Positions 45,578 to 56,205 are shown, numbered from the stretch's first letter. The stretch is 61,390 bases of DNA from Bifidobacterium pseudolongum subsp. pseudolongum DSM 20099 (GCF_000771225.1 NZ_JDTZ01000011.1:1-61390), one strand, 5' to 3'. Program-made: numbers and translations. Notes: generated by a model not told the origin, from the sequence alone.

Positions 45578-46910
45578 CTTGCTTCTCCTTCTGTGGTGTT
45601 GAGTTCACCACGCGATGGGTGGACTCCGGCTTCTCTGTTACTTGGTCCTCGCCAAGGGGCTTGGCTGAGGAGGAATGGGAATCGGCCGCGTGCCGTGCCA
45701 TACCCCAACGTACGGTGAACACGACGGCGATGATGACGAGCACCGCGCCCCACGCGATGAACAGACCGATGGAGCATGGACGCGCCACCGCGTTGGTGGC
45801 CTGGCGCACGTCCACGCCCACATGGGCGAGGCGGTGCGATCCCAGCGAACCGTTGGCCAGGGGGAACACGATCGCGTTGACGATCGACAGCACCGCGGCG
45901 CTGATGCAGAACGCGCCAGCAGGGTATGCAAAATCCATGAGCAGGCTGCGCATGTCAAGCGAATCCTGCTTGAGGCGGATATGGAAGCCGCTGCGCGCGA
46001 ACAACATGGACAGCCCCACTGCAATGCCCAAACCCAGTGGGATGAGCATGACGGCCGTGCGCAGTGCATCGTGGTCGATCGCTTGCGGGAACAACGCGAA
46101 CAACGGCAGTGGCGGCAGGTCCTGCGTCGTGGACGACCACAGGGTGTAGTTGGCCGCCTCACCGATGGAGAATCCGGCGCCGAACAGCCATGAGATGGCC
46201 CACAGGCAGACATTGGGAAGCCATGCCAGACCGATGACGCACATGAGCACGCGCGAACCGGTCTGCATATGGAGCGCATCGAACCAAGCGGACATCTGAT
46301 GGTGGCCGAGCGTTATCCACACGATGACGGTCCCCAGACCGACAAGCGCCACACCGGCAAGCAGAATCAGCGCCGTGCGCACGCCGACACGGATGGAATG
46401 GCGTACCGGTGCCGACACGTACCGGCGGATGTAGTTCTTCGTCACACCAAGCAACGGCATATGGGGAACCGCCGCGAGCAGGTAGCCCAGCGTATAGATA
46501 AGCAGGGCTTTGCCCATCACTACGCCGGTGCTGTCCTCGAGGCGAACATGCAATCCGCTCATCAGCACGTGCTGCAGGAGCAGCCAGACCACGGCGCCCG
46601 AGACGAACGCCCGCGGATCGGTGCTGGTCTTGGTACAGACCGTGCGAATCAACGCAATCAACAGGATCGTGAGCAGTAATGGGGTCACGCCCATCACGAT
46701 GGAGCCGCCTTGGAAGCCGACACCCTCGCTGAGCAGGATGACCGCCTTGGATAATGGCACGGTCTGTGCCGACAGCACATTGCTGCCTTCCTCCATGGCC
46801 GCCACGAGCAACACGAGTGCCGTCATCAACCCCAATGGCACGGCATAGATGAGCATCGCCGCCACTGCGGCGGCGATGCCTTTGATCCATGGAACCAGAC
46901 GTTTCTCCAT
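45528..46910 (-). CDS. DUF6350 / PerM-like polytopic membrane protein
   Basis: 460 aa with about nine to ten membrane segments (for example [33 protein letters not shown]) and a 55-residue charged C-terminal tail. Its position between sucD and purH matches mycobacterial Rv0955/PerM, a membrane protein linked to cell division and persistence, so I call it PerM-like; sequence alone gives only a DUF6350-type membrane protein. The start overlaps the sucD stop (TAATG). Its last 50 nt overlap the purH start, so the tail sequence is constrained by purH translation signals. Confidence 0.75.
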   Translation of the reverse strand: MEKRLVPWIKGIAAAVAAMLIYAVPLGLMTALVLLVAAMEEGSNVLSAQTVPLSKAVILLSEGVGFQGGSIVMGVTPLLLTILLIALIRTVCTKTSTDPRAFVSGAVVWLLLQHVLMSGLHVRLEDSTGVVMGKALLIYTLGYLLAAVPHMPLLGVTKNYIRRYVSAPVRHSIRVGVRTALILLAGVALVGLGTVIVWITLGHHQMSAWFDALHMQTGSRVLMCVIGLAWLPNVCLWAISWLFGAGFSIGEAANYTLWSSTTQDLPPLPLFALFPQAIDHDALRTAVMLIPLGLGIAVGLSMLFARSGFHIRLKQDSLDMRSLLMDFAYPAGAFCISAAVLSIVNAIVFPLANGSLGSHRLAHVGVDVRQATNAVARPCSIGLFIAWGAVLVIIAVVFTVRWGMARHAADSHSSSAKPLGEDQVTEKPESTHRVVNSTPQKEKQGDDEPTATTGLGVRIP

Positions 46911-47824
46911 TACAGCGAAGCGAGTACCTCGCGCATGAAGGCGGCCGCCTGTGCGGGTGTACGCCCGACCTTGATGCCCACCGCTTCAAGCGCCTCCTGC
47001 TTGTCCTGGGCTGTGCCCTTGCCTCCGGACACGATGGCGCCGGCATGGCCCATCTGCTTGCCTTCGGGGGCGGTGAACCCTGCGATGTACGCCACGACTG
47101 GCTTGGTCATATGCTCATGCGCCCATTGCGCGGCGTCCTGTTCGGCGCTGCCGCCGATTTCGCCGATCATCATGACGGCCTTCGTGTCCGGATCGGCCTC
47201 GAAAGCGGCAAGGGCCTCCTGCAATGTGGTGCCGACAATCGGGTCGCCGCCGGCGCCAAGGCATGCGGTGAACCCGATGTCGGAGAGTTCGCCCATGAGC
47301 TGGTAGGTCAACGTGCCGGACTTGGACACGAGTCCCAATGGGCCTCGCGACACGATGCCGTCGGGGATGATGCCCAGATTGACGCCATGCGATTCGCTGG
47401 ACGAGGCGAGGGTCATCAGCCCCGGGCAATTCGGGCCGACGATGCGCACGCCGTTGCGCAGGGCGAGTTCCACGAAATAGGCGCTATCCGCGACGGGAAT
47501 GCCTTCGGTGATGACGACAACGACGTCGAATCCGGCCTCGACGGCCTCGACGACCGCGCCCTTGGCGAATTTCGGCGGCACGAACACCACGCTGGCCACC
47601 GCACCGGTGGCGGCCTTCGCCTCTTGGCATGTGGCGAACACCGGAATGTCGCGCACCGTGCCGTCTTCCATCGTGAATGGCACGGTGGTGCCGGCCTTGC
47701 GTGGATTGACACCGCCTACGATGTTGGTGCCGGCCTTGAGCATGCGCGCGGTATGTGTCATACCCTGATGCCCGGTCATGCCCTGTACGATGACCGGTGC
47801 GTCGTCCTCGATGAAGACAGTCAT
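46910..47824 (-). CDS. sucD: Succinyl-CoA synthetase alpha subunit
   Basis: 304 aa. With SucC interconverts succinate and succinyl-CoA with nucleotide phosphorylation. CoA-binding Rossmann part ([26 protein letters not shown]), GPNCPGLM, then [12 protein letters not shown] and the active-site histidine H260 in [16 protein letters not shown]. Length is normal. It overlaps sucC by 4 nt (ATGA) and the PerM-like gene by 1 nt, a fully coupled operon. In a genus described as lacking 2-oxoglutarate dehydrogenase it probably makes succinyl-CoA for biosynthesis. Confidence 0.96.
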   Translation of the reverse strand: MTVFIEDDAPVIVQGMTGHQGMTHTARMLKAGTNIVGGVNPRKAGTTVPFTMEDGTVRDIPVFATCQEAKAATGAVASVVFVPPKFAKGAVVEAVEAGFDVVVVITEGIPVADSAYFVELALRNGVRIVGPNCPGLMTLASSSESHGVNLGIIPDGIVSRGPLGLVSKSGTLTYQLMGELSDIGFTACLGAGGDPIVGTTLQEALAAFEADPDTKAVMMIGEIGGSAEQDAAQWAHEHMTKPVVAYIAGFTAPEGKQMGHAGAIVSGGKGTAQDKQEALEAVGIKVGRTPAQAAAFMREVLASL

Positions 47825-49017
47825 TTGGTCTCCTCCCCGCCGTTAGCCGCAAGGCGTGCCGCTTCGGCCGCCGCGAGCTCCATCGTCTGTTCCACATGGA
47901 TGTTCGGCCGTTGCGCCTGCGCGAGGATGCGCAGGCCTTCCGCGGCCGCGTTGCCATCGAAACGGACCACGAGCGGCTTGGTCACGTTGAGTTCGTCGAT
48001 GGCTTCGAGAATGCCGAGTGCCACCTGTTCGCACGAGGTGATGCCGCCGTACACGTTGATCAGCACGGCATGCACCTGCGGGTCGGACAGCACGATCTCG
48101 AGGCTTGCGCACATCGTCTGCGCCGAGGCGCCACCACCGATGTCGAGGAAGTTGGCCGGTTGCACGCCGGTCCCCTGTTTCTGGCCGGCGAACGAGACCG
48201 CATCGAGCGAGCTCATGACAAGGCCGGCGCCGTTGCCGATCACACCAACCTGGCCGTTGAGATGCACATAGTGCAACCCGTGCTCCTGAGCCCTGCGCTC
48301 ATAAGGGTCGGCCTCGTCCGCGTCATCGAACTGCGCCCAGCCGCCATGGCGGAAGGCTGCGTTGCCGTCGAGCGAGACCTTCGCATCAAGCGCACACAGG
48401 TGCTTGCTCGCCTCGTCGTCCGGGTCGCCGACCTTGGCGAGCGGATTGATCTCCACGAGCGTGGCGTCGTTGTGCTTGAAGCATTCCCACATACGCAGCA
48501 GGATCTGCGCGGCCTGCGCCTCATCGGCATGGTAGAACCCGATGCTGCGGGCCATCTCCATCGCCGCATCGAGGTCGAAATCGTCAAGGGCGCTGATATG
48601 CAGGCGCTTGACCGATTCGGGGTGTTCACGGGCGATCTCCTCGACCTCGGTGCCGCCGTTCGCGGTGGCGAGCACATCGAAATCGCGGGATGTGCGGTCC
48701 ACGGAGATTGATACATAATACTCATGGAGGATGTTCTTGGCCTCCGCCACAAGCACACCGCTCACCTTGTGGCCGTGAATCGTCATGGGCAGGATTTGCT
48801 GTGCCGCCTGGACCGCTTCATCACGGTTGTGCGCGATCTTGACGCCGCCAGCCTGACCGCGGTGACCGATCTTGACCTGTGCTTTGATGACCACGGGGAA
48901 TCCGATGGTCTCCGCGGCTTGGGCCACATCCTGTATGTTGCGTACGAAAATGGCCTTCGGGGTTTCGATTCCCTGCTCTTCCAGCAGGTCCCTGGCCTGG
49001 TATTCGTAAAGATCCAT
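47821..49017 (-). CDS. sucC: Succinyl-CoA synthetase beta subunit
   Basis: 398 aa. ATP-grasp domain first: [40 protein letters not shown], then the nucleotide site ending [11 protein letters not shown] and [16 protein letters not shown]. The C-terminal flavodoxin-like domain has [30 protein letters not shown] and [14 protein letters not shown]. First gene of the sucC-sucD-perM-purH run; apt lies 38 nt upstream on the same strand. Confidence 0.96.
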   Translation of the reverse strand: MDLYEYQARDLLEEQGIETPKAIFVRNIQDVAQAAETIGFPVVIKAQVKIGHRGQAGGVKIAHNRDEAVQAAQQILPMTIHGHKVSGVLVAEAKNILHEYYVSISVDRTSRDFDVLATANGGTEVEEIAREHPESVKRLHISALDDFDLDAAMEMARSIGFYHADEAQAAQILLRMWECFKHNDATLVEINPLAKVGDPDDEASKHLCALDAKVSLDGNAAFRHGGWAQFDDADEADPYERRAQEHGLHYVHLNGQVGVIGNGAGLVMSSLDAVSFAGQKQGTGVQPANFLDIGGGASAQTMCASLEIVLSDPQVHAVLINVYGGITSCEQVALGILEAIDELNVTKPLVVRFDGNAAAEGLRILAQAQRPNIHVEQTMELAAAEAARLAANGGEETK

Positions 49018-49055
49018 GAATCCCTCTTGGTAGTGGACGGTTATGGAGACTGGAC

Positions 49056-49637
49056 TCAGGCGGGCATCGCCAACAGCGAGCTCGTCGGGTAATCGCCCAG
49101 CGCCTGCCGGCCTTGAAGGCCGCGCAGCTCCATGACAAAACTAAAACCAGCGACCGTGCCGCCGCATTGAATGACCAAATCGCGGGCAGCCGACGCGGAA
49201 CCGCCGGTGGCGATCAGGTCGTCGACGATGAGGATGCGTTCGCCCGGCGTAATCGCCTCGCGCTCGATCTCAATCGAGGCTTCACCGTATTCAAGGCTGT
49301 AGCTTTCCGTGCATGTGGGAGGTGGCAGCTTGCCGGCCTTGCGCACGGCGATGAAACCTTTGCCCAGTTCGGCGGCCATGGCCGGCCCGAAGAGGAACCC
49401 GCGCGCTTCAAGGCCCGCGATGGCGTCGAAGTCATCGATGTCGACCGGAAGGTTGGCGTTCAATGCGTCCAGTAGGATGCGCAGTCCCCGGGCATCGGCG
49501 AACACCGGCATGAAATCGCGGAACATGATGCCCTGCTTGGGAAAATCAGGGACCGAACGAATCAGTGAGGTGAGATAGTCCACATCCGCGGCGTCAAGCG
49601 TTGCAGATGCGGCAAGGGTGATGTCCGAATGGGTCAT
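49056..49637 (-). CDS. apt: Adenine phosphoribosyltransferase
   Basis: 193 aa. Salvages adenine to AMP with PRPP. Motifs: SVPDFPKQGIMFRDFMP at the N-terminus, AIAGLEARGFLFG, GFIAVRKAGKLP (flexible loop) and the PRPP site ILIVDDLIATGGSASA. The ATG at 49637 (MTHSDITL) is chosen; a GTG at 49664 overlaps the yajC stop (GTGA) and would add nine residues, and cannot be excluded because neither start has a strong ribosome binding site. Downstream of yajC as in many Actinobacteria, although the usual secD-secF-relA neighbours are missing. Confidence 0.93.
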   Translation of the reverse strand: MTHSDITLAASATLDAADVDYLTSLIRSVPDFPKQGIMFRDFMPVFADARGLRILLDALNANLPVDIDDFDAIAGLEARGFLFGPAMAAELGKGFIAVRKAGKLPPPTCTESYSLEYGEASIEIEREAITPGERILIVDDLIATGGSASAARDLVIQCGGTVAGFSFVMELRGLQGRQALGDYPTSSLLAMPA

Positions 49638-49660
49638 GATGATTGTGGTTCCCGCTCGGT

Positions 49661-50080
49661 TCACTGCTTCGGCATGGGAGCCTGGTCGTCGTCATCCGTT
49701 TCGGTGACGGTCTCTTCGACGGTGGTCTCGATCTGCTCGGGCTCGCCCTGTTGGTCGGCGTTGTGGTCGATGGGGTTGCCGTTCTCGTCCACATCGTCGT
49801 CGCTCACATAGGCGGGGCGCACATACTCGCGGTTGATCGCACGGAACGTGAAGCGCAGCAGGGTGCCTTCGCTGTCGATCACGATCTCTTCGTACTGCTC
49901 GTCGACTTCGACGACCTTGCCAATCAGCCCGCCGATTGTCACGATTTCGGTGCCCGGTGCCAGGTTGCTCCAGAAATTCTTGCGTTCCTCCTGCTGCTGC
50001 TTGGCCTTGCGGGTCTGGAAGAACATCATGCCGATCATGAAGACGAGCAGGATGATGAGGAAAAGATATTCCATTGGCAT
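49661..50080 (-). CDS. yajC: Sec translocase accessory subunit YajC
   Basis: 139 aa. One N-terminal membrane helix (EYLFLIILLVFMIGMMFFQ), a basic turn (TRKAKQQQEERKNF), then the family core LAPGTEIVTIGGLIGKVVEVDEQYEEIVID. The C-terminal 50 residues are a strongly acidic tail (VEETVTETDDDDQAP). YajC joins SecDF-YidC at the translocon; secD and secF are not adjacent here. RBS GGAGC before the ATG. It stands between ruvB and apt on the same strand. Confidence 0.9.
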   Translation of the reverse strand: MPMEYLFLIILLVFMIGMMFFQTRKAKQQQEERKNFWSNLAPGTEIVTIGGLIGKVVEVDEQYEEIVIDSEGTLLRFTFRAINREYVRPAYVSDDDVDENGNPIDHNADQQGEPEQIETTVEETVTETDDDDQAPMPKQ

Positions 50081-50138
50081 GGGTGGGCTCCTTGAACGTG
50101 GGGATGGGGTAAACCGATGGCCTTACGGAAGGTTCAGT

Positions 50139-51218
50139 CTAGAATAGCTTGCTGACATCGCCTGCGGCGTCGTCGGCCGGCACAAGACCAAGGTGCTCCC
50201 ATGCGCGCGCAGTGGCCACACGGCCCTTTGGTGTACGCATCATGAAGCCTTCGCGCACCAGATACGGCTCGCAGACCGTCTCCACAGTCTCCGCCTCCTC
50301 CCCGACCATGGCCGAAAGGTTGTTGAGCCCCACGGGTCCACCGTTGAAGTTGCGGATGAGCGCATTGAGCACCGCCATGTCGAGGCGGTCAAGTCCTTCA
50401 GTGTCGATCTGGTACAGTGCCAGTGCCTCTTTGACGTCGTCGGGCTCCACTTGGGGCAGGTCATGCACCACCGCCCAGTCGCGCACGCGGCGTAGCAGCC
50501 TGTTCGCGATGCGTGGTGTGCCGCGTGAACGGCGTGCGAGTTGCGCCGACGATCCGGGCGCCAACGGCAGTGACAGGACCGCCGCGGACCGTTCGATGAG
50601 TTTTTCGAGTTCGTCGTCGGGGTAGAAATCCAGATGCGCGGTGAACCCGAAGCGCGCGCGCAACGGCGAAGGCAGCATGCCTTCGCGCGTGGTGGCGCCA
50701 ATGACGGTGAACCGTGGCAGCGTCAGGGGAATCGATGAGGCGCCCGGTCCTTTGCCCACCATGACGTCCACACGGAAGTCCTCCATCGCGATGTACAGCA
50801 GTTCCTCCGCCGCGCGGGGCAGGCGGTGGATCTCGTCGATGAAGAGCACCTCCCCTGCGTCGAGCGAGCTGAGAATCGACGCGAGGTCACCTGCGTGCTG
50901 GATGGCGGGGCCGGATGTCACACGGATCGGCACACCCAATTCATTGGCCACGATCATCGCGAGGGTGGTCTTGCCTAATCCGGGAGGCCCGGCAAGAAGA
51001 ATGTGGTCCGGCGGCACTTCGCGTTTGCGGGCGGCATCGAGGAACAGCTGGAGCTGCGCCTTGAGCCGTGGCTGCCCGATGAATCCGTCGAGGATGTGTG
51101 GACGCAGCTCTTCGTCGCTCACAGGCTCGTTGCCGATGGCGTTGGCGGAGACCATGCGCAGCGATTCCTCATTGGCTCCCTGATTGTCCATGCCGCCTTG
51201 TGCGGTGTCGTCGTACAT
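50139..51218 (-). CDS. ruvB: Holliday junction branch-migration helicase RuvB
   Basis: 359 aa, AAA+ motor. [20 protein letters not shown], Walker A GPPGLGKT (77-84), Walker [19 protein letters not shown], sensor 1 in [20 protein letters not shown] and the Arg finger/winged-helix end with [31 protein letters not shown] order ([13 protein letters not shown] seen). The ATG at 51218 is chosen because GGAGG lies 8 nt upstream; a GTG at 51227 is the alternative. It lies 5 nt after ruvA. Order ruvC-ruvA-ruvB is standard. Confidence 0.97.
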   Translation of the reverse strand: MYDDTAQGGMDNQGANEESLRMVSANAIGNEPVSDEELRPHILDGFIGQPRLKAQLQLFLDAARKREVPPDHILLAGPPGLGKTTLAMIVANELGVPIRVTSGPAIQHAGDLASILSSLDAGEVLFIDEIHRLPRAAEELLYIAMEDFRVDVMVGKGPGASSIPLTLPRFTVIGATTREGMLPSPLRARFGFTAHLDFYPDDELEKLIERSAAVLSLPLAPGSSAQLARRSRGTPRIANRLLRRVRDWAVVHDLPQVEPDDVKEALALYQIDTEGLDRLDMAVLNALIRNFNGGPVGLNNLSAMVGEEAETVETVCEPYLVREGFMMRTPKGRVATARAWEHLGLVPADDAAGDVSKLF

Positions 51219-51223
51219 GCCGT

Positions 51224-51847
51224 TCACCTCCCCGTGTCAAGTGCGGCCAAGGCCAGCCGCAGCACCTGTGGTACATCCTGTGTGTCAAGTGGCGTGGCGA
51301 AGTCATGGTCGCCCATCACCTCGTCGATCGCGGCCTGCGCATCCTGTCGGCGCCACCCCAATGACATGAGCCCTTCGAGCACCTGGTGCATCCCCACGTC
51401 ATCCGGCGCCTTGAGCGTGGATGTGGGTTCCGCGGGAGCCACGGCGGCAAAGTCTATTGACCCTTTGAGTTCAAGGATGATCTTCTGCGCGCCTTTTTTG
51501 CCCAGGCCTGGCGCCTTGGCCAGTGCCGTGGCATCCTCGTCGTGGATCGCCTGGGCCAATTGGTGTGACGGCAGCGTGGAGAGCAGCGAGAGTGCCACCT
51601 TGGGGCCGATCCCATTGACTTTGAGCAATTGCAGGAACATGCGCTTGGACTCCATGGACAGGAATCCGTACAGTGTGATCGCGTCCTGTGAGACCATCAT
51701 CTCGGTGTGGACCACTGCGGTGTTGCCGATGTGCAATGTGGCCAGGTCGGCGTTGGGCATGCGCACCGCGAAGCCGATGCCGTTGACGTCGACGACCGCG
51801 GTTGTCGAGTCGACGGCGGCCACGGTGCCGGTGAGCTGACCGATCAC
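51224..51847 (-). CDS. ruvA: Holliday junction DNA-binding protein RuvA
   Basis: 207 aa. OB-fold N-terminus ([29 protein letters not shown]), then helix-hairpin-helix motifs [16 protein letters not shown] and [20 protein letters not shown], which grip the four-way junction, and a C-terminal domain that drives RuvB ([18 protein letters not shown]). The start is GTG at 51847 behind a perfect AGGAGG. Length matches the family. It is 40 nt after ruvC and 5 nt before ruvB. Confidence 0.97.
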   Translation of the reverse strand: MIGQLTGTVAAVDSTTAVVDVNGIGFAVRMPNADLATLHIGNTAVVHTEMMVSQDAITLYGFLSMESKRMFLQLLKVNGIGPKVALSLLSTLPSHQLAQAIHDEDATALAKAPGLGKKGAQKIILELKGSIDFAAVAPAEPTSTLKAPDDVGMHQVLEGLMSLGWRRQDAQAAIDEVMGDHDFATPLDTQDVPQVLRLALAALDTGR

Positions 51848-51887
51848 GGGACCTCCTAGGACGGTATTCGAACATATGTTCGGCAGT

Positions 51888-52469
51888 TTACATGCCTCTG
51901 CGGACTCCCCTGCCCCGTGTGGCATGCTGCGCGGCCTGCGCCCATTGGCGTTGCGCGGGCGTCAGGTGCTGTTCACGCTCACCGCCCTGCAGCGCGCCTT
52001 GCGGACGCAACGCATGGCAGATGGCGATCGCCAATGCATCCGCGGCGTCGGCGGGTGTGGGCAGCGTGTTGAGGTTGAGCAGGCGCGCCACCATGCGTTC
52101 CATCTGGATCTTCTCGGCCTTGCCGTTGCCGGTGATGGCTAGTTTCGATTCGGTCGGCGTGTGCAGGGCGACGGGGATGCCGCGTTGCGCGGCGGCGAGC
52201 ATGGCCATGCCCGCCGCCTGCGCGGTGCCCAGCACGGTGTTGCGGTTCTCTTGTGCGAACACGCGTTCGATCGACACGGCGTCTGGGATGAACTCGTCGA
52301 GTTTGGCCGCCAGTCCGTTGTAGATCGTCAGCAACCGCAGGTCCTGTGAGATGTGCGGGTCGGAACGCACCACGTCGACGTGCATAAACGAAAGCCGGCG
52401 GTTGGCGCCGGCTTCGATCACGCCGACCCCGCACCGAGTGAGCCCGGGGTCAACGCCTAGGATGATCAC
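51888..52469 (-). CDS. ruvC: Crossover junction endonuclease RuvC
   Basis: 193 aa, RNase H-like resolvase. Catalytic acids: Asp7 in [14 protein letters not shown], Glu68 in [11 protein letters not shown] and the Asp pair in [15 protein letters not shown]. The C-terminal 30 residues ([20 protein letters not shown]) extend past the fold. The start is GTG at 52469 with only a weak ribosome binding site; it is 8 nt after yebC, so reinitiation is likely. With ruvA and ruvB it resolves recombination intermediates. Confidence 0.96.
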   Translation of the reverse strand: MIILGVDPGLTRCGVGVIEAGANRRLSFMHVDVVRSDPHISQDLRLLTIYNGLAAKLDEFIPDAVSIERVFAQENRNTVLGTAQAAGMAMLAAAQRGIPVALHTPTESKLAITGNGKAEKIQMERMVARLLNLNTLPTPADAADALAIAICHALRPQGALQGGEREQHLTPAQRQWAQAAQHATRGRGVRRGM

Positions 52470-52477
52470 AGGAGCGG

Positions 52478-53233
52478 TTACTCCTCGTCAAGCTGGGCCA
52501 TGACCTCGTCGGAGGCGGTCCAGTTGCTGTAGATGTTCTGCACGTCGTCGAGATCGTCGAGGTTATCGATGAGCTTGGCGACCTTGCGGGCATCGTCGAG
52601 GGTGAGCTCGACTTCGTTCTTCGGGTTCATCACGATCTCGGCCGAATCATAGTCGATGCCGGCGTCCTGCAGGGCCTGGCGCACCGCGATCAGGTCGGAC
52701 GGGTCGGTGAGCACCGTGTAAGTCTCGCCGTCGTCGGTCACGTCCTCGGCGCCCGCTTCGGCGGCCTTCTCGAACAGGTCGTCGAAATCCACGCCTTCGG
52801 CCGGGACCTCGATGGCGCCCTTGCGCTCGAAGTTGAAGCTCACCGAACCGGTTGTGGCGAGCGAACCGCCGCCCTTGCCGAGCGTGGAACGCACATCCGC
52901 GGCCGCACGGTTGCGGTTGTCGGTGAGGCATTCGATGATCAGACCCACGCCGGCCGGCGCGTAGCCCTCATACACGATCTCCTCGTAGTTGGCACCGCCG
53001 GCTTCCTCGCCCGAGCCGCGCTTGACGGCACGCTTGATGTTGTCGGCCGGCATCGAGTTCTTCTTCGCCTTGTAGATGGCGTCATACAGCGCCGGATTGC
53101 CATCCGGGTCGCCGCCACCCTGACGGGCCGCGATCTCGATGTTCTTGATGAGCTTGGCGAACAGCTTGCCGCGCTTGGCGTCGATCGCTGCCTTCTTGTG
53201 CTTGGTGGTCGCCCACTTGGAATGCCCTGACAT
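52478..53233 (-). CDS. yebC: YebC/PmpR-family protein
   Basis: 251 aa, full length for the family. [21 protein letters not shown] is the hallmark start, followed by [24 protein letters not shown]-type region [35 protein letters not shown] and [12 protein letters not shown]. Members have been described both as transcription regulators and, more recently, as ribosome-associated factors easing stalls; its neighbours (ruvC, pimA) are the conserved actinobacterial order and do not decide. RBS CTAGGAGC. Confidence 0.95.
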   Translation of the reverse strand: MSGHSKWATTKHKKAAIDAKRGKLFAKLIKNIEIAARQGGGDPDGNPALYDAIYKAKKNSMPADNIKRAVKRGSGEEAGGANYEEIVYEGYAPAGVGLIIECLTDNRNRAAADVRSTLGKGGGSLATTGSVSFNFERKGAIEVPAEGVDFDDLFEKAAEAGAEDVTDDGETYTVLTDPSDLIAVRQALQDAGIDYDSAEIVMNPKNEVELTLDDARKVAKLIDNLDDLDDVQNIYSNWTASDEVMAQLDEE

Positions 53234-53296
53234 ATTGCTCCTAGATGGGTAGTGGATTGATGGACATACGGTAATCGAGTTGATTCTAAGGCGGTT

Positions 53297-54517
53297 CTAC
53301 GACAAGGCCTGCCGGTACACGGCCAGCACCTCGTCTACGACGGTCTCCCAGTCGAAGTCCTTGGACCGCTTGAGTCCGGCTTTGGCGAGCCGATCGCGCC
53401 GCTGCTCGTCGGCGAGCAGCTCGCATATGCGCGCAGCGCAATCGTGCCCGTCCTTGTTGGCGAACAGTGCGGCGTCCTGCCCCTGTTCGGTCACATCGAC
53501 GAAGGCCGGCAGATCGGAGGCGACGATGGCGCAGCCTGCTGCCATCGCTTCGGCGAGCACGATGCCGAAGCTCTCACCGCCGGTCTGCGGGGCCACATAG
53601 ACGTCGAGCGACTTGTAGAACCGGGCCTTGTCGTCGTCATCCACACGCCCCAGGAATTCGAAATGCCTGAGGAGTTCTTCGCCGCCTTCGTGCTCGAGGA
53701 TGGTTTTCTCGGCGTCTTTGCTGCCGTCGCCGACCACCAGGAACCGTGCGCCCGGGTAGTGGCGCAACACCTCACGCGCCGCGTCGACGAACACCGGGAA
53801 GCCTTTTCGGTCCTCCTCCAGACGCCCCAGGAACCCGATTGTGGGATGCTGCGCACTGCCCTGCCATTGCGCGTTGGGCGTGGCCCGCAGATACGCGGAA
53901 CGGTCGATACCGTTGGGGATGACGGTTCTGCCGATGTCTTCGGGCAGATAATGGTCTGCGGTGCGGCCTGCGGACGGAGAGACGAAGATCGCACGGCTCA
54001 ACGGCGTGAGATACGACCGCAGGTACCGTTCGAAGATGTGCAGAGCCCGCGGATACGGTTCGATGCTCGCATGGAAGGTGGCGACCATGGGTGGCGCGTC
54101 ATGCATGACGAGCGGCTTATGGCTGACTGACGGCGCCTCCGGTTCGTGCAGGTGCACGATGTCGAACTGCCCCTGCCGCACCCACCGCCTTGTCTGCAGT
54201 CCAGCGGCGAGGAAATAGCTCAGATGCGCCCACGAGCCGTTATAGGGGATGGCGAACGACGAACCGTTTGTCTGCACCCACAGCGGCATGTCCTTCGTGC
54301 GCCGCCCTGGCGCGAACACCGAGACGGAATGTCCGCGGCGTATGAGCGCCTCGGAGAAATCCCTAATATGGTTCTGCACGCCACCGGGTGTCTCGAACGA
54401 GTAGGGGCAGACGATGCCGACGCGCAGCGGGCGCCTGTCTGCCTGCACATGGCTGAGTGATGGTTCCTGCGAAGACATATAGAGCATTGTGGCCGACCGA
54501 ATGGACTTCACGGCCAT
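53297..54517 (-). CDS. pimA: Phosphatidylinositol alpha-mannosyltransferase
   Basis: 406 aa, GT-B glycosyltransferase family 4. Adds the first mannose from GDP-mannose to phosphatidylinositol on the inner membrane face. VGIVCPYSFETPGGVQNHIRD is the PimA-type acceptor loop; FHASIEPYPRALHIFERYLR follows, then VIPNGIDRSAYL, GFLGRLEEDRKGF and the donor motif GGESFGIVLAEAMAAG with the conserved EX7E. The ATG at 54517 overlaps the patA stop (TGATG); a GTG one codon earlier and an ATG at the MSSQEPS position are alternatives. The order thrS-PIPS-patA-pimA is conserved with mycobacteria. Confidence 0.92.
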   Translation of the reverse strand: MAVKSIRSATMLYMSSQEPSLSHVQADRRPLRVGIVCPYSFETPGGVQNHIRDFSEALIRRGHSVSVFAPGRRTKDMPLWVQTNGSSFAIPYNGSWAHLSYFLAAGLQTRRWVRQGQFDIVHLHEPEAPSVSHKPLVMHDAPPMVATFHASIEPYPRALHIFERYLRSYLTPLSRAIFVSPSAGRTADHYLPEDIGRTVIPNGIDRSAYLRATPNAQWQGSAQHPTIGFLGRLEEDRKGFPVFVDAAREVLRHYPGARFLVVGDGSKDAEKTILEHEGGEELLRHFEFLGRVDDDDKARFYKSLDVYVAPQTGGESFGIVLAEAMAAGCAIVASDLPAFVDVTEQGQDAALFANKDGHDCAARICELLADEQRRDRLAKAGLKRSKDFDWETVVDEVLAVYRQALS

Positions 54518-55539
54518 CACTGGTCGTACGCACGCAGCGCGGCTATCTGTTCCGGCACGTCCTTGAGCCGCGACAGGTCGAGGTCCTCAAGAAAAATCGG
54601 TTGCAGCATATGCCAATCCTCGGGGTGCGCGGCAATGCCCTTCGCCCACACGTCGACCCACGCTTGGCTGATAGCGTGGATCGCCTCCTCACGGTCAAGG
54701 CAACGGTACCGGTCGATGTCCAACGGACCACTGATCTCGCAGACATACCCATACGGGGTGCCCGCGGCTTTTCTGTCGTGGCCGGTGAGCCGTTCACGGT
54801 AGGTGTTGGCCACATACAACGGCAAGCCCGTATCGTACGCAAGGGTCGCCGGCCCACGGGCCACACGGATCGTCGAGCCGAAGGCCTTGACGAATTCGCC
54901 GTGCCTGCTCAAATCCCGGTCGGCGAGCAATGGCACGACCACATGGGGATTGGCGAGCTCGTTCTCAAGCCGTTCGGTCAGATGGGGCGTTCCGGTCAGC
55001 AGGATGCGCATGCCGAGGCGCTCACGAATCGACACAAAAACCTCAAGCATGCGTGCATCGGACAAACGTTCGGCCACAGTAGTCACAGGTGCCACCGCAT
55101 ACCGTGCCCAGAACCCGTCGTAATCCCAATTGCCCTGATGGCCCATCGCGATCGGCGCCGACCGGTCCCCCTGCCCCGGTGCGGTGAGCGCGATGAGCGA
55201 CTGCAGTCCGGAACCTGTGCCACGGATGCGGGCTTTGAGCTGGCGCTCGCTCCTCGCCCCGACGGTGAGGGCCTCCGAAAAATAGGTGAAATAGGATCGC
55301 ATGCCGCGGTGTGACATCCGCCGTAGCGCCTTGGCGTCCACAGGGGCCGGTTGTACTCCGGCGGCTTCCGGCTGGGAGGCGGACCATGCGAGCACATGGC
55401 TCAGATTGCGTTCAAGCTGGCGCACCGACCCCACACGCAACAGCCATGCGATGTCCGCCGCGGCAAGGAACGCCCCGCGGATCAGCCGCTCGGGCAACAC
55501 CCGCGGATGGTTAGCAAGCCACGCCATCATATTGGCCAT
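54517..55539 (-). CDS. patA: Phosphatidylinositol mannoside acyltransferase
   Basis: 340 aa, LpxL/HtrB-type lysophospholipid acyltransferase. Acylates the mannose of PIM. The catalytic HxxxxD is in IAMGHQGNWDYDGFW; VVPLLADRDLSRHGEFVKAFG is the second conserved block and ARGPATLAYDTGLPLYVANTY the third. No membrane helix is obvious, so it is peripheral. It starts 3 nt after the PI-phosphate synthase stop and overlaps pimA, so the three phosphatidylinositol-mannoside steps are one translational unit. Confidence 0.9.
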   Translation of the reverse strand: MANMMAWLANHPRVLPERLIRGAFLAAADIAWLLRVGSVRQLERNLSHVLAWSASQPEAAGVQPAPVDAKALRRMSHRGMRSYFTYFSEALTVGARSERQLKARIRGTGSGLQSLIALTAPGQGDRSAPIAMGHQGNWDYDGFWARYAVAPVTTVAERLSDARMLEVFVSIRERLGMRILLTGTPHLTERLENELANPHVVVPLLADRDLSRHGEFVKAFGSTIRVARGPATLAYDTGLPLYVANTYRERLTGHDRKAAGTPYGYVCEISGPLDIDRYRCLDREEAIHAISQAWVDVWAKGIAAHPEDWHMLQPIFLEDLDLSRLKDVPEQIAALRAYDQ

Positions 55540-55542
55540 CGG

Positions 55543-56205
55543 TCAGTCCTCAGCCGGAGCGTCCAGTGTGGCCTCGATCGACGTACGGGCCTCGTGGATG
55601 CGCTGGAAGATCGTGATGGTGCCGAGCACGGCGAGGATGCACATCGTGGCCATGAGCCAGAAGTCCTGATGGGTCAGGCCACTGATGGCCATGCCGACGA
55701 GGATGACCGTCAGTCTGTCCGAGCGTGTGGCGATGCCGCCTTTCGCTTCGGCGCCGACGGATTCGGCGCGTGCACGGATATATGACGTGACAAACGATGT
55801 CATGATCGCGTAGATGGCGGTACCCATGCCGACGAGTGCGGTGACGTCATACCGTTGGTCTGCCAGCAGCGCCGTGTTGTTGCGCATGAAGAAATAGATG
55901 ATGACACCTAGGAGCACTGCCCAGTCCGCGACACGGTCGAGTGTGGAATCGAGGAATGCACCGAAATGTGTTCCGCCGTTCGTCAATTGCGCAACCGAAC
56001 CATCCAGGGAATCGAAGATGACGAGCAGCGTCAGGACGAACGCCCCCCAGAACAGCCACCCGGTGATGCCGGTCGCGATGCCGACAATTGTGGTGCCGAC
56101 GGCGCCGATCACCGTGACGGCGTTGGCCGTCAGGCCAATCTTCACCATACCCTTCGCGATGGGGTTGATGATTCGCTTGAACCATGGTCGAAGCTTTTCC
56201 AGCAT
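55543..56205 (-). CDS. Phosphatidylinositol phosphate synthase (CDP-alcohol phosphatidyltransferase)
   Basis: 220 aa, six membrane segments. Joins CDP-diacylglycerol and inositol-1-phosphate. CDP-OH-P motif: DSLDGSVAQLTNGG, then GAFLDSTLDRVADW, keeping all four metal-binding Asp, but the usual DGxxAR reads DGSVAQ, with Gln for Arg. RARAESVGAEAKGGIATRSDR is the inositol-phosphate-binding region of PIP synthases. Position directly before patA and pimA supports the call. The substitution is noted as a finding. Start MLEKLRPW at 56205. Confidence 0.88.
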   Translation of the reverse strand: MLEKLRPWFKRIINPIAKGMVKIGLTANAVTVIGAVGTTIVGIATGITGWLFWGAFVLTLLVIFDSLDGSVAQLTNGGTHFGAFLDSTLDRVADWAVLLGVIIYFFMRNNTALLADQRYDVTALVGMGTAIYAIMTSFVTSYIRARAESVGAEAKGGIATRSDRLTVILVGMAISGLTHQDFWLMATMCILAVLGTITIFQRIHEARTSIEATLDAPAED

